Of a stretch of DNA of 48,706 nucleotides, positions 8,094 to 14,990 are shown one piece after another. The notes under the pieces are model-generated. The model did no database searches. It was not told the origin of the DNA and saw nothing but the letters and a program-made list of their open reading frames with translations. The stretch lies in assembly GCA_026395295.1 (NCBI GenBank), contig JAPLYZ010000020.1:1-48706 (forward strand). The letters are read 5' to 3'. The translations under genes and the position numbers were made by a program. Numbering within the stretch: the first letter of the stretch is position 1; each line of letters opens with the position of its first letter. This stretch comes from Candidatus Staskawiczbacteria bacterium. Its GTDB lineage: Bacteria > Patescibacteriota > Minisyncoccia > Minisyncoccales > Staskawiczbacteraceae.

Positions 8094-9296
8094 TTATTTA
8101 AGTTTAATTTTTACGAATTTTCTGCTGCCGACTTTTATTATCATTCCGTCTTTTATTTCTACAGATTTTTTCCACTCTTTTTCGGTTTTATCATCTATAT
8201 CAACTGCCCCAGCCTCAACCAATCTTTTCGCCTCGTTTTTTGAAGGAGCCAACCTAGTGTCGCACAATAAATCCAAAATAAAATACTCTCTCGTGTTTGT
8301 GTTAAAAACTGGCATATCGCTTGGCAATTCCTTATCGCGATAGACCTTGTTAAACTCTTCTTCCGCCTTTTTCGCTTCTTTTTCGCCAAAAAATATTTTA
8401 GCGATTTCAAGCGCCAAATGCGCCTTTGCATCTCTTGGATTTCCCGAAACTATTTCTTTTATTTCCTCCAATGGTAAATACGTATTATTAACAAACAAAA
8501 TTTCTGTCATTTCGTCGGGTTGAGCCATAATTTGTCCGTACATGTCGGCGGGTTTTGCGTCCAAAAAGACTCCGGTGCCCTTGCTCTTTGACATTAGTTC
8601 GCCGGTTTTTGGATTTTCCATTAATGTTACAGCAATCACAAACTTATCTTTGCCTTTTAGCTTCTTTATCAAATCTCTTCCTGCCAAGGCATTGAAAATT
8701 TGGTCGGTTCCGCAAACCTCCACGTCAACACCCATAGCCACCGAATCATAACCTTGCATTAACGGGTACAAAAATTCATGCAAGTGTATTGGCTTTTCCT
8801 CTCTAATTCTTTTTTGGAACATATCGCGTTCAAGCAATCTCTGCACAGTAAAATTACTTGCCAAATCTATAACTTCTTCCATTGTAAGCTTCGAAAGCCA
8901 ATCGTTGTTATATTTTATTTTTGGCGGATTTTTAAGGTCGTTGAAATTCATCAATGGCTTTATCAACTGCTTCCATTTTTTAACATTTCCAACAACTTCT
9001 TTACGCGATAGTTGTTTTCTCGCGGAATTTTCTCCGGAAGGATCTCCAATTCGAGCTGTAAAGTCGCCAAAAAGAATTATAACTTCGTGCCCAAGTTTCC
9101 TGAACTTTTCCATCAGTATTATATTTTTTGCATGACTTAAATGCAGGGTTGGCGATGTGGCGTCAAAACCAATATAAAACCTAAGCTTTTTTCCACTCAA
9201 CAGTTCTTTGCGAAACTCGTCTTTTGTCGGTAAAATTTCAACAATTGTCCCGCGATTTAAAACTTCATCAATTTTTTGTTCATTTGTGTCTGTCAT
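8094..9296 (-). CDS. tyrS: Tyrosyl-tRNA synthetase
   Basis: A class I synthetase of about 400 residues. The HIGH-type signature appears as SPTLHLSHAKN, the KMSKS-type loop as LMSKSKGTG, and an S4 RNA-binding domain (APSKNEAKRLVEAGAVDID) forms the C-terminus. The track ORF begins at 9368, but the first 24 residues are hydrophobic and unlike the family. The ATG at 9296 (MTDTNEQ) gives the normal N-terminus. It heads the tyrS-aspS-dacA-mraY operon. Confidence 0.95.
   Translation of the reverse strand: MTDTNEQKIDEVLNRGTIVEILPTKDEFRKELLSGKKLRFYIGFDATSPTLHLSHAKNIILMEKFRKLGHEVIILFGDFTARIGDPSGENSARKQLSRKEVVGNVKKWKQLIKPLMNFNDLKNPPKIKYNNDWLSKLTMEEVIDLASNFTVQRLLERDMFQKRIREEKPIHLHEFLYPLMQGYDSVAMGVDVEVCGTDQIFNALAGRDLIKKLKGKDKFVIAVTLMENPKTGELMSKSKGTGVFLDAKPADMYGQIMAQPDEMTEILFVNNTYLPLEEIKEIVSGNPRDAKAHLALEIAKIFFGEKEAKKAEEEFNKVYRDKELPSDMPVFNTNTREYFILDLLCDTRLAPSKNEAKRLVEAGAVDIDDKTEKEWKKSVEIKDGMIIKVGSRKFVKIKLK
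8258..8269 (+). repeat. TGTCGCACAATA dodecamer, copy 3 (inside tyrS)
   Basis: Exact 12-base word. Here the complement encodes LLCDT, a frame different from copies 1 and 2, which argues against a protein-level cause for the repeat. Confidence 0.6.
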
Positions 9297-9394
9297 AATT
9301 ATTGGTAATCTTAATACGTTATTAAATGATAGCAATTTTTGCAAAAAAAAGAAAGCGCGGAAATCCACAGCATCATATGTCCCTTAAATGTTGC

Positions 9395-9424
9395 AAAAAA
9401 AAAGAGGCAATGACTAACATTGCC
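9395..9424 (-). terminator. Terminator overlapping the end of the 76-aa zinc-finger ORF
   Basis: Minus-strand stem GGCAATG-TTAGT-CATTGCC followed by TC and nine T residues; the stem begins within the last codons of the ORF at 9414-9644. Confidence 0.85.
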
Positions 9425-9644
9425 ACGTGCCTTTTGGCTTCTTGGGCTTTACCCTGCTCACCTTGCAGTTGATGCAAACGTTTACAACTCCACCGCCGGT
9501 GTCGATAGTTGGGCAAAAATTATGCATACCATCTTTAGTCATAAGGGGAAAGCTCTCTTCGCACACCGGACATTGATGTTTCTCTGTGTTTTTGTCATTC
9601 ATAAAGTATTGCGAACTGGGCCACCAGCAAGTATCAATTTTCAA
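9414..9644 (-). CDS. Small Cys-rich (zinc-binding?) hypothetical protein
   Basis: A 76-residue basic protein with CPVC near residue 25, CPT, CINC and a terminal Cys, a pattern suggesting one zinc ribbon. The track start is TTG (9644), preceded at good distance by AAGGT; an ATG at 9602 would give a 62-residue form without a visible ribosome site. A strong terminator begins within its last codons, supporting a real transcript. Family not recognised. Function may be nucleic-acid or protein binding, which is a guess. Confidence 0.6.
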   Translation of the reverse strand: MKIDTCWWPSSQYFMNDKNTEKHQCPVCEESFPLMTKDGMHNFCPTIDTGGGVVNVCINCKVSRVKPKKPKGTWQC

Positions 9645-9686
9645 TTTTCTGACCTTAGTCTACCTTAAAATTTAGGAAAGATCAAA

Positions 9687-10298
9687 TTAATTCTTCCTAT
9701 CTAAAAGATGCAAAACATCTTCTCTAATCTGCGCAGGATTTTTTGCAAGAACAGTTTTCATTCCCAACTCCTTTGCCGGTAGGAGATTCTTTTCTTTATC
9801 ATCAATAAAAATACATTCTTCCGGCTTAACCTTCAATTTTTCAACGGCCAATTGATAAATATCCATCTCCGGTTTTTTCATTCCCACTTCGTACGACAAA
9901 ATAACATCTTCAAACTCATCGTAGCCTTTATTCTCTCGAATAACATCCGCCTCAAATTTAAAAATGTTAGACAGCACAACAACCCTAATTCCCATCGCCC
10001 TTAATTTTTTAACCAAATCAACGGTCTCTTGTATAAAAACGAAAGTTTTCCTATAAATGTCTTTAGCGGTCTTTGCGCAATCAGCAGGCAACGGCTTGCC
10101 AATGGCCTCGGAAAGTCTTTTCCAAAATTCTTCGTCAGTGATAATGCCTTTTTCAGCTAAAACGGCTATTTCCGATTTTTTTTCTTTTATTTGCTCTAAT
10201 TCCTTTTCAGGCACGTTGCATATTCTGGCCAAATCCATGCTTAATGGATGGCCCACCTTTATTATTCCTCCATAGTCAAATAAAACTACTTTTATCAT
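9687..10298 (-). CDS. HAD-superfamily hydrolase (subfamily IA)
   Basis: A 203-residue haloacid-dehalogenase-type phosphatase. Motif I is LFDYGGII, with the nucleophile Asp but Gly-Gly in place of the usual second Asp, as in the YihX-like group. Motif II is VVLSN, motif III the Lys in MKKPE, and motif IV IFIDDKEKN. The substrate is unknown; relatives dephosphorylate sugar phosphates. It sits 14 bases after murC and could be co-transcribed with it. Confidence 0.88.
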   Translation of the reverse strand: MIKVVLFDYGGIIKVGHPLSMDLARICNVPEKELEQIKEKKSEIAVLAEKGIITDEEFWKRLSEAIGKPLPADCAKTAKDIYRKTFVFIQETVDLVKKLRAMGIRVVVLSNIFKFEADVIRENKGYDEFEDVILSYEVGMKKPEMDIYQLAVEKLKVKPEECIFIDDKEKNLLPAKELGMKTVLAKNPAQIREDVLHLLDRKN

Positions 10299-10312
10299 GT
10301 TATATTTTTATA

Positions 10313-11653
10313 TTAAAATTTATCTGCTAATTTATAAATGTCTCCTGCGCCCATAATAATTAACACATCGTCGGATTTTATATTTTTTTTAACGTAGCTT
10401 TCCGTTGCGCTTAACGAAAAATATAAGATATTTTCTTTGCTAATTTTCTTAACTAATTTTTCAGATGAAACCTCTGAATTAATTTTTTTGGTCTCCCTTC
10501 CTGCCACGTCATAAATATCTATGATAATTATTTTGTCTGTTTGAGCTTTGCGGAAAGTTTTCACAAAATCATTGAATAAATAATAAGTTCTTTGATGCTG
10601 GTGAGGCTGAAAAACACACCAGATGGTTTTATCAGGATACTTCTCTCTTGCAGCTTTCAATGTTGCTGAAATTTCACTGGGATGATGCCCATAATCAGAC
10701 ACAACTGTTATCTTTTTATCTCCGGCCTTGCCTTCTTTTACCTCGAACCTTCTCCAGGTTCCTTCAAATTCCGACAACGCGCTAAAAGAAAGTTCATCGG
10801 GAATTCCCAATATCCTCGCCACTTGCAAAACTGCCAAAGCGTTGGATATATTGTGTTCTCCGGGCACTTTTAAAATTTTTCTTAGTTTTTTTGCTTCACC
10901 GTCATTGCGAGCGAAACGAAGCAATCTTTGATTTTTGTCATTCCCGCGAAAGCGGGAATCCAGATTGCTTCGTCGTCCGAAGCTCCTCGCAATGACACTT
11001 AAATTTTTATCGTCACCGTTAAATACCAAAAATCCATCATCCGACAGTCGCATAATAAAGTCCCTGAACGCTTTTTTGACATTGGAAAAAGTCTTAAAAT
11101 AATCTAAGTGCTCTTTATCAACATTGGTTACCACAATAATTTTTGGCGAGTAGTGCAAAAAAGATGAATCGTATTCGCAAGCTTCAATAACCAAAAATTT
11201 CCCTTTGCCTTCTCTAAAATTACTGTTTCCAAACTCTTTTACTTTTGTTCCAACGATGACTGTGGGGTCGAGCCCGGCTTTTGCCAAAACTAAAGCCAGC
11301 ATTGCGGTTGTTGTGCTTTTCCCATGAGCTCCGGCAATTGCAATTGTGTAATATTCTTTTGTTAAATCTCCTAAAGCCTCGGGGTAAGACAAACATTCAA
11401 CCCCCTTCTCTTTGTAAAATTTTAACTCGGGGTTATCTTTTTTAACAGCAGGACTATAAACCACTAAATCCAGATTTTCTTTTACATTTTCAGCGGAATT
11501 GCCAATAAAAATTTTTACTCCTTTTTCTTTTAAAAAATCTGTGATTTCCGAAGCAACCAAATCAGAGCCACTCACCTCGTGGCCTTTTGACAAATAGTAC
11601 TGAGCCAGTGCCGACACCCCGATTCCGCCTACGCCAATTAAATGTATCTTCAT
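10313..11653 (-). CDS. murC: UDP-N-acetylmuramate--L-alanine ligase with a palindromic repeat inserted in frame
   Basis: An ATP-dependent ligase that adds the first L-Ala to UDP-MurNAc. The N-terminal Rossmann motif is IGVGGIGVSALAQYY, the P-loop AGAHGKSTTTAM, followed by VTNVDKEHLDYF, PGEHNISNALA and the C-terminal SDYGHHPSEISAT. I start at the ATG at 11653; the track start adds 18 residues that belong to no MurC. Residues about 220-251 (RRSNLDSRFRGND ... LLRFARND) are the translation of a 96-bp nested palindrome. They sit where the end of the central domain normally lies, and the usual ITYGF-type strand there is missing. Function is likely kept but this region is abnormal. Confidence 0.93.
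   Translation of the reverse strand: MKIHLIGVGGIGVSALAQYYLSKGHEVSGSDLVASEITDFLKEKGVKIFIGNSAENVKENLDLVVYSPAVKKDNPELKFYKEKGVECLSYPEALGDLTKEYYTIAIAGAHGKSTTTAMLALVLAKAGLDPTVIVGTKVKEFGNSNFREGKGKFLVIEACEYDSSFLHYSPKIIVVTNVDKEHLDYFKTFSNVKKAFRDFIMRLSDDGFLVFNGDDKNLSVIARSFGRRSNLDSRFRGNDKNQRLLRFARNDGEAKKLRKILKVPGEHNISNALAVLQVARILGIPDELSFSALSEFEGTWRRFEVKEGKAGDKKITVVSDYGHHPSEISATLKAAREKYPDKTIWCVFQPHQHQRTYYLFNDFVKTFRKAQTDKIIIIDIYDVAGRETKKINSEVSSEKLVKKISKENILYFSLSATESYVKKNIKSDDVLIIMGAGDIYKLADKF
10901..10996. repeat. 96-bp nested palindromic element inside murC
   Basis: Outer arms GTCATTGCGAG / CTCGCAATGAC, middle arms CGAAGCAATCT / AGATTGCTTCG and an inner hairpin TTCCCGC-GAAA-GCGGGAA are perfectly nested. 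The length is exactly 32 codons and all are open in the murC frame. Translations of such elements carry the tell-tale DSRFRGND and LLRFARND strings seen for dispersed palindromic elements in many bacterial genomes. Confidence 0.9.
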
Positions 11654-11660
11654 ATTATTT

Positions 11661-11831
11661 TTATTTTTTTGGCAAGTGTTTTTGGAGGCACTCATCGCAA
11701 ATGCCATGAGTTATTCCCGACTCGCCCTCAACTTCTTTTTCTCCTATTTCTTTTCTACACCAAGCGCAAACAATTTTCATAATCGCTTTTTTACCTTCTG
11801 GTTGCTCTTTCCTTGTTTCTGAATTTTCCAT
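11661..11831 (-). CDS. 56-aa zinc-ribbon-like small protein (below ORF-track cutoff)
   Basis: This frame is not in the track. It starts at ATG 11831 and ends at TAA 11661, seven bases before the murC start, so the two are probably co-transcribed. The sequence has a basic N-terminus, then CAWCRKEIG, a spacer and ICDECLQKH: two CxxC knuckles about 24 residues apart that could hold one zinc ion. I do not know a named family; similar short CxxC...CxxC proteins are common in bacteria. The context gives no function. Confidence 0.65.
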   Translation of the reverse strand: MENSETRKEQPEGKKAIMKIVCAWCRKEIGEKEVEGESGITHGICDECLQKHLPKK

Positions 11832-11912
11832 ATTTTTGTTATTGAATAATTTAAAACAAACCTACAATTCCATACATCCCTTGTTCGCGCGAATAAGGGT
11901 ATTATTTTGTAA

Positions 11913-12482
11913 TTACAATTTTAGATTGTGGGATTCTAAAATTGTGTAAACAGGCCCGCCTCTTTTCATTTCTGATTCCATTACTTCAATGGACTCCACA
12001 TCGAATGGCAAATCAAACATTCCGTTTATTTCCGGTCTTTCTTCTGGTTCAATCTGTTTCCATGCAAAAGAGCTAATACGAGCCAAAGTAATATGCGGAG
12101 CGAATGTCCTATTTTCCGGCACAAATTTAACTTTTTCTGTTAAAGAATTTTCCAGGTCTTCGCGAAGCAAAGACAGTTCTTCTGACTTCTCCCCTTCCGC
12201 CCAAACCATTTTTGGAGGCAACTTTTTCGGAGGACCATACAAAATCTGATTTACATTCAAAGAAAATGAACTGTGCCTTTCTGCAACTTCTTTTGCAACC
12301 AAACAAACTTCGCCGATTTCTTCATCGGTCAAAGTGCCCAAAAACTCCAAGGTAATATGCAAATTATCTTTTGGCGTCCATTTCGCAGGAAGTTCCGCAA
12401 ATTTTTCCGAATACGCAAACAACTCTCTCTTTACTTCCTCCGGCAAATTTATAGCAATAAAAACTCTGTGTCTCTTTTCCAT
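11913..12482 (-). CDS. thpR: RNA 2',3'-cyclic phosphodiesterase (2H family)
   Basis: A 189-residue 2H phosphoesterase. The paired HxTx motifs are NLHITLEF and PHITLARI, with the N-terminal RVFIAINLP strand typical of ThpR/LigT. It opens 2',3'-cyclic phosphate RNA ends; older names include 2'-5' RNA ligase. It stands alone, with the palindrome-bounded PaaX-like gene upstream. Family call is firm; physiological role is not established. Confidence 0.92.
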   Translation of the reverse strand: MEKRHRVFIAINLPEEVKRELFAYSEKFAELPAKWTPKDNLHITLEFLGTLTDEEIGEVCLVAKEVAERHSSFSLNVNQILYGPPKKLPPKMVWAEGEKSEELSLLREDLENSLTEKVKFVPENRTFAPHITLARISSFAWKQIEPEERPEINGMFDLPFDVESIEVMESEMKRGGPVYTILESHNLKL

Positions 12483-12550
12483 ATATGTTTTTCATTCTAT
12501 CAGAATAATCCGTGCTACTCAACCTCAAACAACCGAACTCGAACAACTGG

Positions 12551-12584
12551 GTTCATAATTTACGCGATAGCGTATTTTATGAAC
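12551..12584. repeat. Palindrome D, copy 1 (downstream of the PaaX/Cas2-like gene)
   Basis: A hairpin with 15-base arms (GTTCATAATTTACGC / GCGTATTTTATGAAC, 13 of 15 paired) and GATA loop. A diverged copy in opposite orientation lies at 13215-13250; the pair brackets the gene at 12600-13145. Confidence 0.85.
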
Positions 12585-12599
12585 TACCTTAAAATTTAA

Positions 12600-13145
12600 T
12601 TATTTTATTTTAAACAATTTTTTAAAATACGCTTCGTTGTCGACATATTCCAATACAGCAAAACGAACAAACTTATCAAGCTCAAAATAATTAACTAAAA
12701 GCTCTATTTCCCTTTTACATTCTACCGGAGTTATAAAAACGCTTTTCTGGAGTTCCCGAAAACCAATGAATTTTAGCTTGCGGCGCAAGGCATCTCTGCC
12801 TCTTTTATATTTTTCTGGGATATCAAAAGACACCATCCTCCATTTCCCGTCCCACTTTTCTTTTTTATTCTTAAGATTGTTTAAACGAAAGCCTAACGAT
12901 TTTAATTTCCCTTTTTTAGTTAAAGTCAATCTGACGAATCCATTTTTAGAAACCTCTTTATCAATAAGATCTAATTTATATAGATACTTAATCCCTTCTG
13001 TTAATTCCTGTTTGCTTATTTTATTCCATTCACGGGAAATAGCCCCTAAAACTCTTCTCTGTTGCCCCGGAGTAATACTATAACCAAAAGCAATGCCGGC
13101 CAACAAAAGCAGTAAAATTTTTTCTTTGGTTACATTCATATACAA
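12600..13145 (-). CDS. PaaX-like regulator / Cas2-fold protein
   Basis: A 181-residue protein. The N-terminal part (about 1-85) looks like a winged helix, with helices and a LTLTKKGK wing. The C-terminal part (WRMVSFDIPEKYKRGRDALRRKLKFIGFRELQKSVFITP) matches the Cas2/PaaX-C ferredoxin-like fold: beta strand ending in DIPE, an arginine-rich helix and the QKSVFI strand. There is no CRISPR array in the window, so CRISPR adaptation is unlikely. Inverted palindromes lie 16 bases after its stop and 70 bases before its start. They could be operators for autoregulation or ends of a mobile unit. Start ATG 13145 or 13139. Confidence 0.8.
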   Translation of the reverse strand: MYMNVTKEKILLLLLAGIAFGYSITPGQQRRVLGAISREWNKISKQELTEGIKYLYKLDLIDKEVSKNGFVRLTLTKKGKLKSLGFRLNNLKNKKEKWDGKWRMVSFDIPEKYKRGRDALRRKLKFIGFRELQKSVFITPVECKREIELLVNYFELDKFVRFAVLEYVDNEAYFKKLFKIK

Positions 13146-13214
13146 CTATTTAGCTTTTTATATTTTTTCATGACTTTTTTATATCTTAATTAACAGTATC
13201 ACAAAACACCAGCC

Positions 13215-13250
13215 AGTTCAATAATTACGCTATCGCGTGAAATATGAACT
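13215..13250. repeat. Palindrome D, copy 2 (upstream of the PaaX/Cas2-like gene)
   Basis: An imperfect hairpin with outer AGTTCA/TGAACT and inner ACGC/GCGT pairing around TATC. Its reverse complement matches copy 1 at 29 of 34 positions by my count. It is in inverted orientation relative to copy 1. Confidence 0.8.
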
Positions 13251-13303
13251 GCCTACTTATGGTTAAATACTATCACAATTTTTATCAAAAAAAACAAAAC
13301 CTG

Positions 13304-13334
13304 TAAAAAAAGAAGCCCGATTCATTCGAGCTTG
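13304..13334 (-). terminator. Terminator after the 68-aa ORF
   Basis: Minus-strand stem AAGCTCGA-ATGAA-TCGGGCTT (one mismatch) followed by a T-run; it lies 24 bases past the ORF stop. Confidence 0.8.
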
Positions 13335-13357
13335 ATAGTTGTCCATGACATATCAGG

Positions 13358-13564
13358 TCATTCACTCAACCAAGGAAGCAAATCAATCACTTCGACATCT
13401 TTGGATTCATGCCACTCGCCGTCGAAGTGCACGCGCTTACCAACTGGTCGGTTGTTTAATCCCTCAGGATCTTGATGGGCGAGACGTATTACTACATCCC
13501 TCGGTTCCCCACCTTTGACTTTGACCCTGAGCCTGCAGGTTTGTCGGCACTGAGTTATGTCCAT
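13358..13564 (-). CDS. Small hypothetical protein, start region possibly frameshifted
   Basis: A 68-residue frame of unknown family, richer in G+C than its neighbours, with CRQTC near the start and a central GGEPRDVVIRLAHQDPEG. A consensus promoter (TTGACA-17-TATTAT), a full ribosome site (AAAGGAGG) and a terminator frame the locus, so a gene is certainly expressed here. However, the ATG placed after that ribosome site (13588) is one base out of frame with this ORF and opens only about 42 codons. Two A5 runs between the two starts could hide a one-base indel; joining the frames would give about 78 residues (MNPQQNTKKLMDITQ...). Confidence 0.6.
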   Translation of the reverse strand: MDITQCRQTCRLRVKVKGGEPRDVVIRLAHQDPEGLNNRPVGKRVHFDGEWHESKDVEVIDLLPWLSE

Positions 13565-13640
13565 AAGCTTTTTGGTATTTTTGTTGAGGGTTCATCAAGG
13601 CCTCCTTTCGAGAGCCAACCCGTTTTGAAGAACTAAGTTT

Positions 13641-13669
13641 ATAATAGCATACAAAAAATACCCTGTCAA
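13641..13669 (-). promoter_or_regulatory. Consensus promoter for the small ORF at 13358
   Basis: On the minus strand, TTGACA (13669-13664) and TATTAT (13646-13641) are separated by 17 bases. A leader of about 45 bases carrying AAAGGAGG leads into the gene. Confidence 0.75.
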
Positions 13670-13694
13670 TGGTGGCACTTGCTTTTCTTTGTGA

Positions 13695-13700
13695 TACAAT
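13695..13700 (+). promoter_or_regulatory. -10 element giving a probably leaderless transcript of the HHH gene
   Basis: TGATACAAT is an extended -10-like sequence only six bases before the ATG at 13707, so transcription should start at or next to the start codon. No good -35 box is visible. It is divergent from the promoter at 13641-13669. Confidence 0.5.
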
Positions 13701-13706
13701 TTATTT

Positions 13707-14411
13707 ATGGCAAACAAGGAAATTGCGAAAATATTCAGAGATATGGCGGAGTTGCTCAATATTCGGGGCGATAGCGCGTTTCATATAAATGCTTACATAA
13801 AAGCCGCTGCGTATTTGGAGGCTTTGCAAACTGATGTTTCGGAGTTGTACGGTAACCCTCCTTCGCCAAAGGCTTCGGAAGGGCAAAAAAACAAATGGAA
13901 AGTTTTTTTGGTTCCAAAAATAATTGGTGATAAAAACGCCAAGAAAATTGAAGAGTATATAAAACACGGAAAAATCAAAGAGTTTGAAGAATTAGAAGAA
14001 GAAACAGCAATTAGGCAAGTCATCACACATTTTTTTATGTCAAAAGGGTTAAGCTTGCAAGAATTGAAAGAAAATGCTAAAAAGAGGAAAATAATATATT
14101 CCAGATTTACCAAACCAGCTAAGCAATTGCTGGAATTGGCTGGCTCAATTGAAAAGGCAAAATCTGCCATTGATACTGTAGCACAATGGGCAAGCACCAG
14201 AAAACTTGATTATGCCATTGAAACCGTTTTCAAAAAATGGCTGGAATTAGACAGATTAAAACCAAAAGAAATAGTTAAAAAACCATTTTACAAAGGCGAC
14301 CCCATGATTTGGTCCGAATCTAAAAAGAAATGGTTTGTAATTTCAAAATACGGCGAGTGGTTAGAATTCGCCGACAAACAATCCACTATTGAGTGGAGAA
14401 CTATAGAATAA
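13707..14411 (+). CDS. Protein with PolX-type helix-hairpin-helix N-terminal domain
   Basis: A 234-residue protein. The first about 95 residues match the 8-kDa HHH domain of family X DNA polymerases (NKEIAKIFRDMAELLNIRG, YIKAAAYLEAL, IGDKNAKKIEEYIKHGK). The nucleotidyltransferase palm is absent, so it is not a polymerase. Residues about 50-60 (NPPSPKASEGQ) come from an imperfect palindrome within the HHH hairpin region. The C-terminal half is unrecognised and ends in short Trp-rich strands. Possibly DNA-binding. It is followed 16 bases later by efp on the same strand. Confidence 0.75.
   Translation: MANKEIAKIFRDMAELLNIRGDSAFHINAYIKAAAYLEALQTDVSELYGNPPSPKASEGQKNKWKVFLVPKIIGDKNAKKIEEYIKHGKIKEFEELEEETAIRQVITHFFMSKGLSLQELKENAKKRKIIYSRFTKPAKQLLELAGSIEKAKSAIDTVAQWASTRKLDYAIETVFKKWLELDRLKPKEIVKKPFYKGDPMIWSESKKKWFVISKYGEWLEFADKQSTIEWRTIE
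13856..13883. repeat. Imperfect palindrome inside the HHH gene
   Basis: CCCTCCTTCGCC-AAA-GGCTTCGGAAGGG pairs at its ends and next to the loop. In frame it gives the low-complexity PPSPKASEG. It resembles dispersed short palindromes that I recall from Parcubacteria, which is an impression from memory, not a search. Confidence 0.55.
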
Positions 14412-14427
14412 AATTAAAAAATATAAC

Positions 14428-14988
14428 ATGCTTACACATACAGATTTGCATCCAGGCATACAATTTATTTATGAAGGCCAGCCATGGGAGGTTTTAGAGG
14501 CCAATATGATGAAAACCGCCCAAAGAAGGCCGGTTATTCAAAGCAAAATAAAAAATTTAATAGATGGCAGAGTCCAAGAGAAAAACTTCCAGCAGGGAGA
14601 TGTTTTTGACGAAGCTGATTTGGAAAAGCGAGAAATAAAATATCTTTACACCACAAAGGGGCAATTTTTTTTCTGTGAACCGAAAGACCCGGCGAAAAGA
14701 TTCTCTTTTACCGAAGCTCAAATTGGGACTCAGGCAAAATTTTTAAGACCAAACGAAATTGTTACCGGAATTGTTTTTGAAGAAAAAATTATCACTTTTA
14801 AACTGCCTATAAAAGTCCAACTGAAAGTTAAAGAAACAGCCCCGGGGCTTAAGGGCGACAGGGCCCAGGCAGGAACTAAAGAAGCCACCTTGGAATCGGG
14901 CGCGGTTATCCAGGTGCCCCTGTTTATTGAGGAAGGAGATGTAATTGAGGTCAACACAGAAGTTGGCCAATACGTAAAACGCGCATAA
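14428..14988 (+). CDS. efp: Elongation factor P
   Basis: A 186-residue EF-P with its KOW-like N-terminal domain (GIQFIYEGQPWEVLEA), OB domain 2 (FCEPKDPAKRF) and domain 3 (GDRAQAGTKEATLESGAVIQVPLFIEEGD). EF-P rescues ribosomes stalled at polyproline. The tip loop that carries Lys34 in E. coli reads MMKTAQRRPVIQS here, so Lys is replaced and PGKGQ is absent. No modification enzymes (EpmA, EarP) are in the window. It is convergent with the P-type ATPase, with two bases between stops. Confidence 0.95.
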   Translation: MLTHTDLHPGIQFIYEGQPWEVLEANMMKTAQRRPVIQSKIKNLIDGRVQEKNFQQGDVFDEADLEKREIKYLYTTKGQFFFCEPKDPAKRFSFTEAQIGTQAKFLRPNEIVTGIVFEEKIITFKLPIKVQLKVKETAPGLKGDRAQAGTKEATLESGAVIQVPLFIEEGDVIEVNTEVGQYVKRA

Positions 14989-14990
14989 AT

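Noticed and set aside
12273-12599. 108-aa plus-strand ORF across the thpR start
   Set aside because: Antisense to thpR and running into the palindrome; no recognisable domain.
12600-13145. True CRISPR Cas2
   Set aside because: No CRISPR repeats, cas1 or other cas genes are in the window, and the extra N-terminal winged helix fits the PaaX-like group better.
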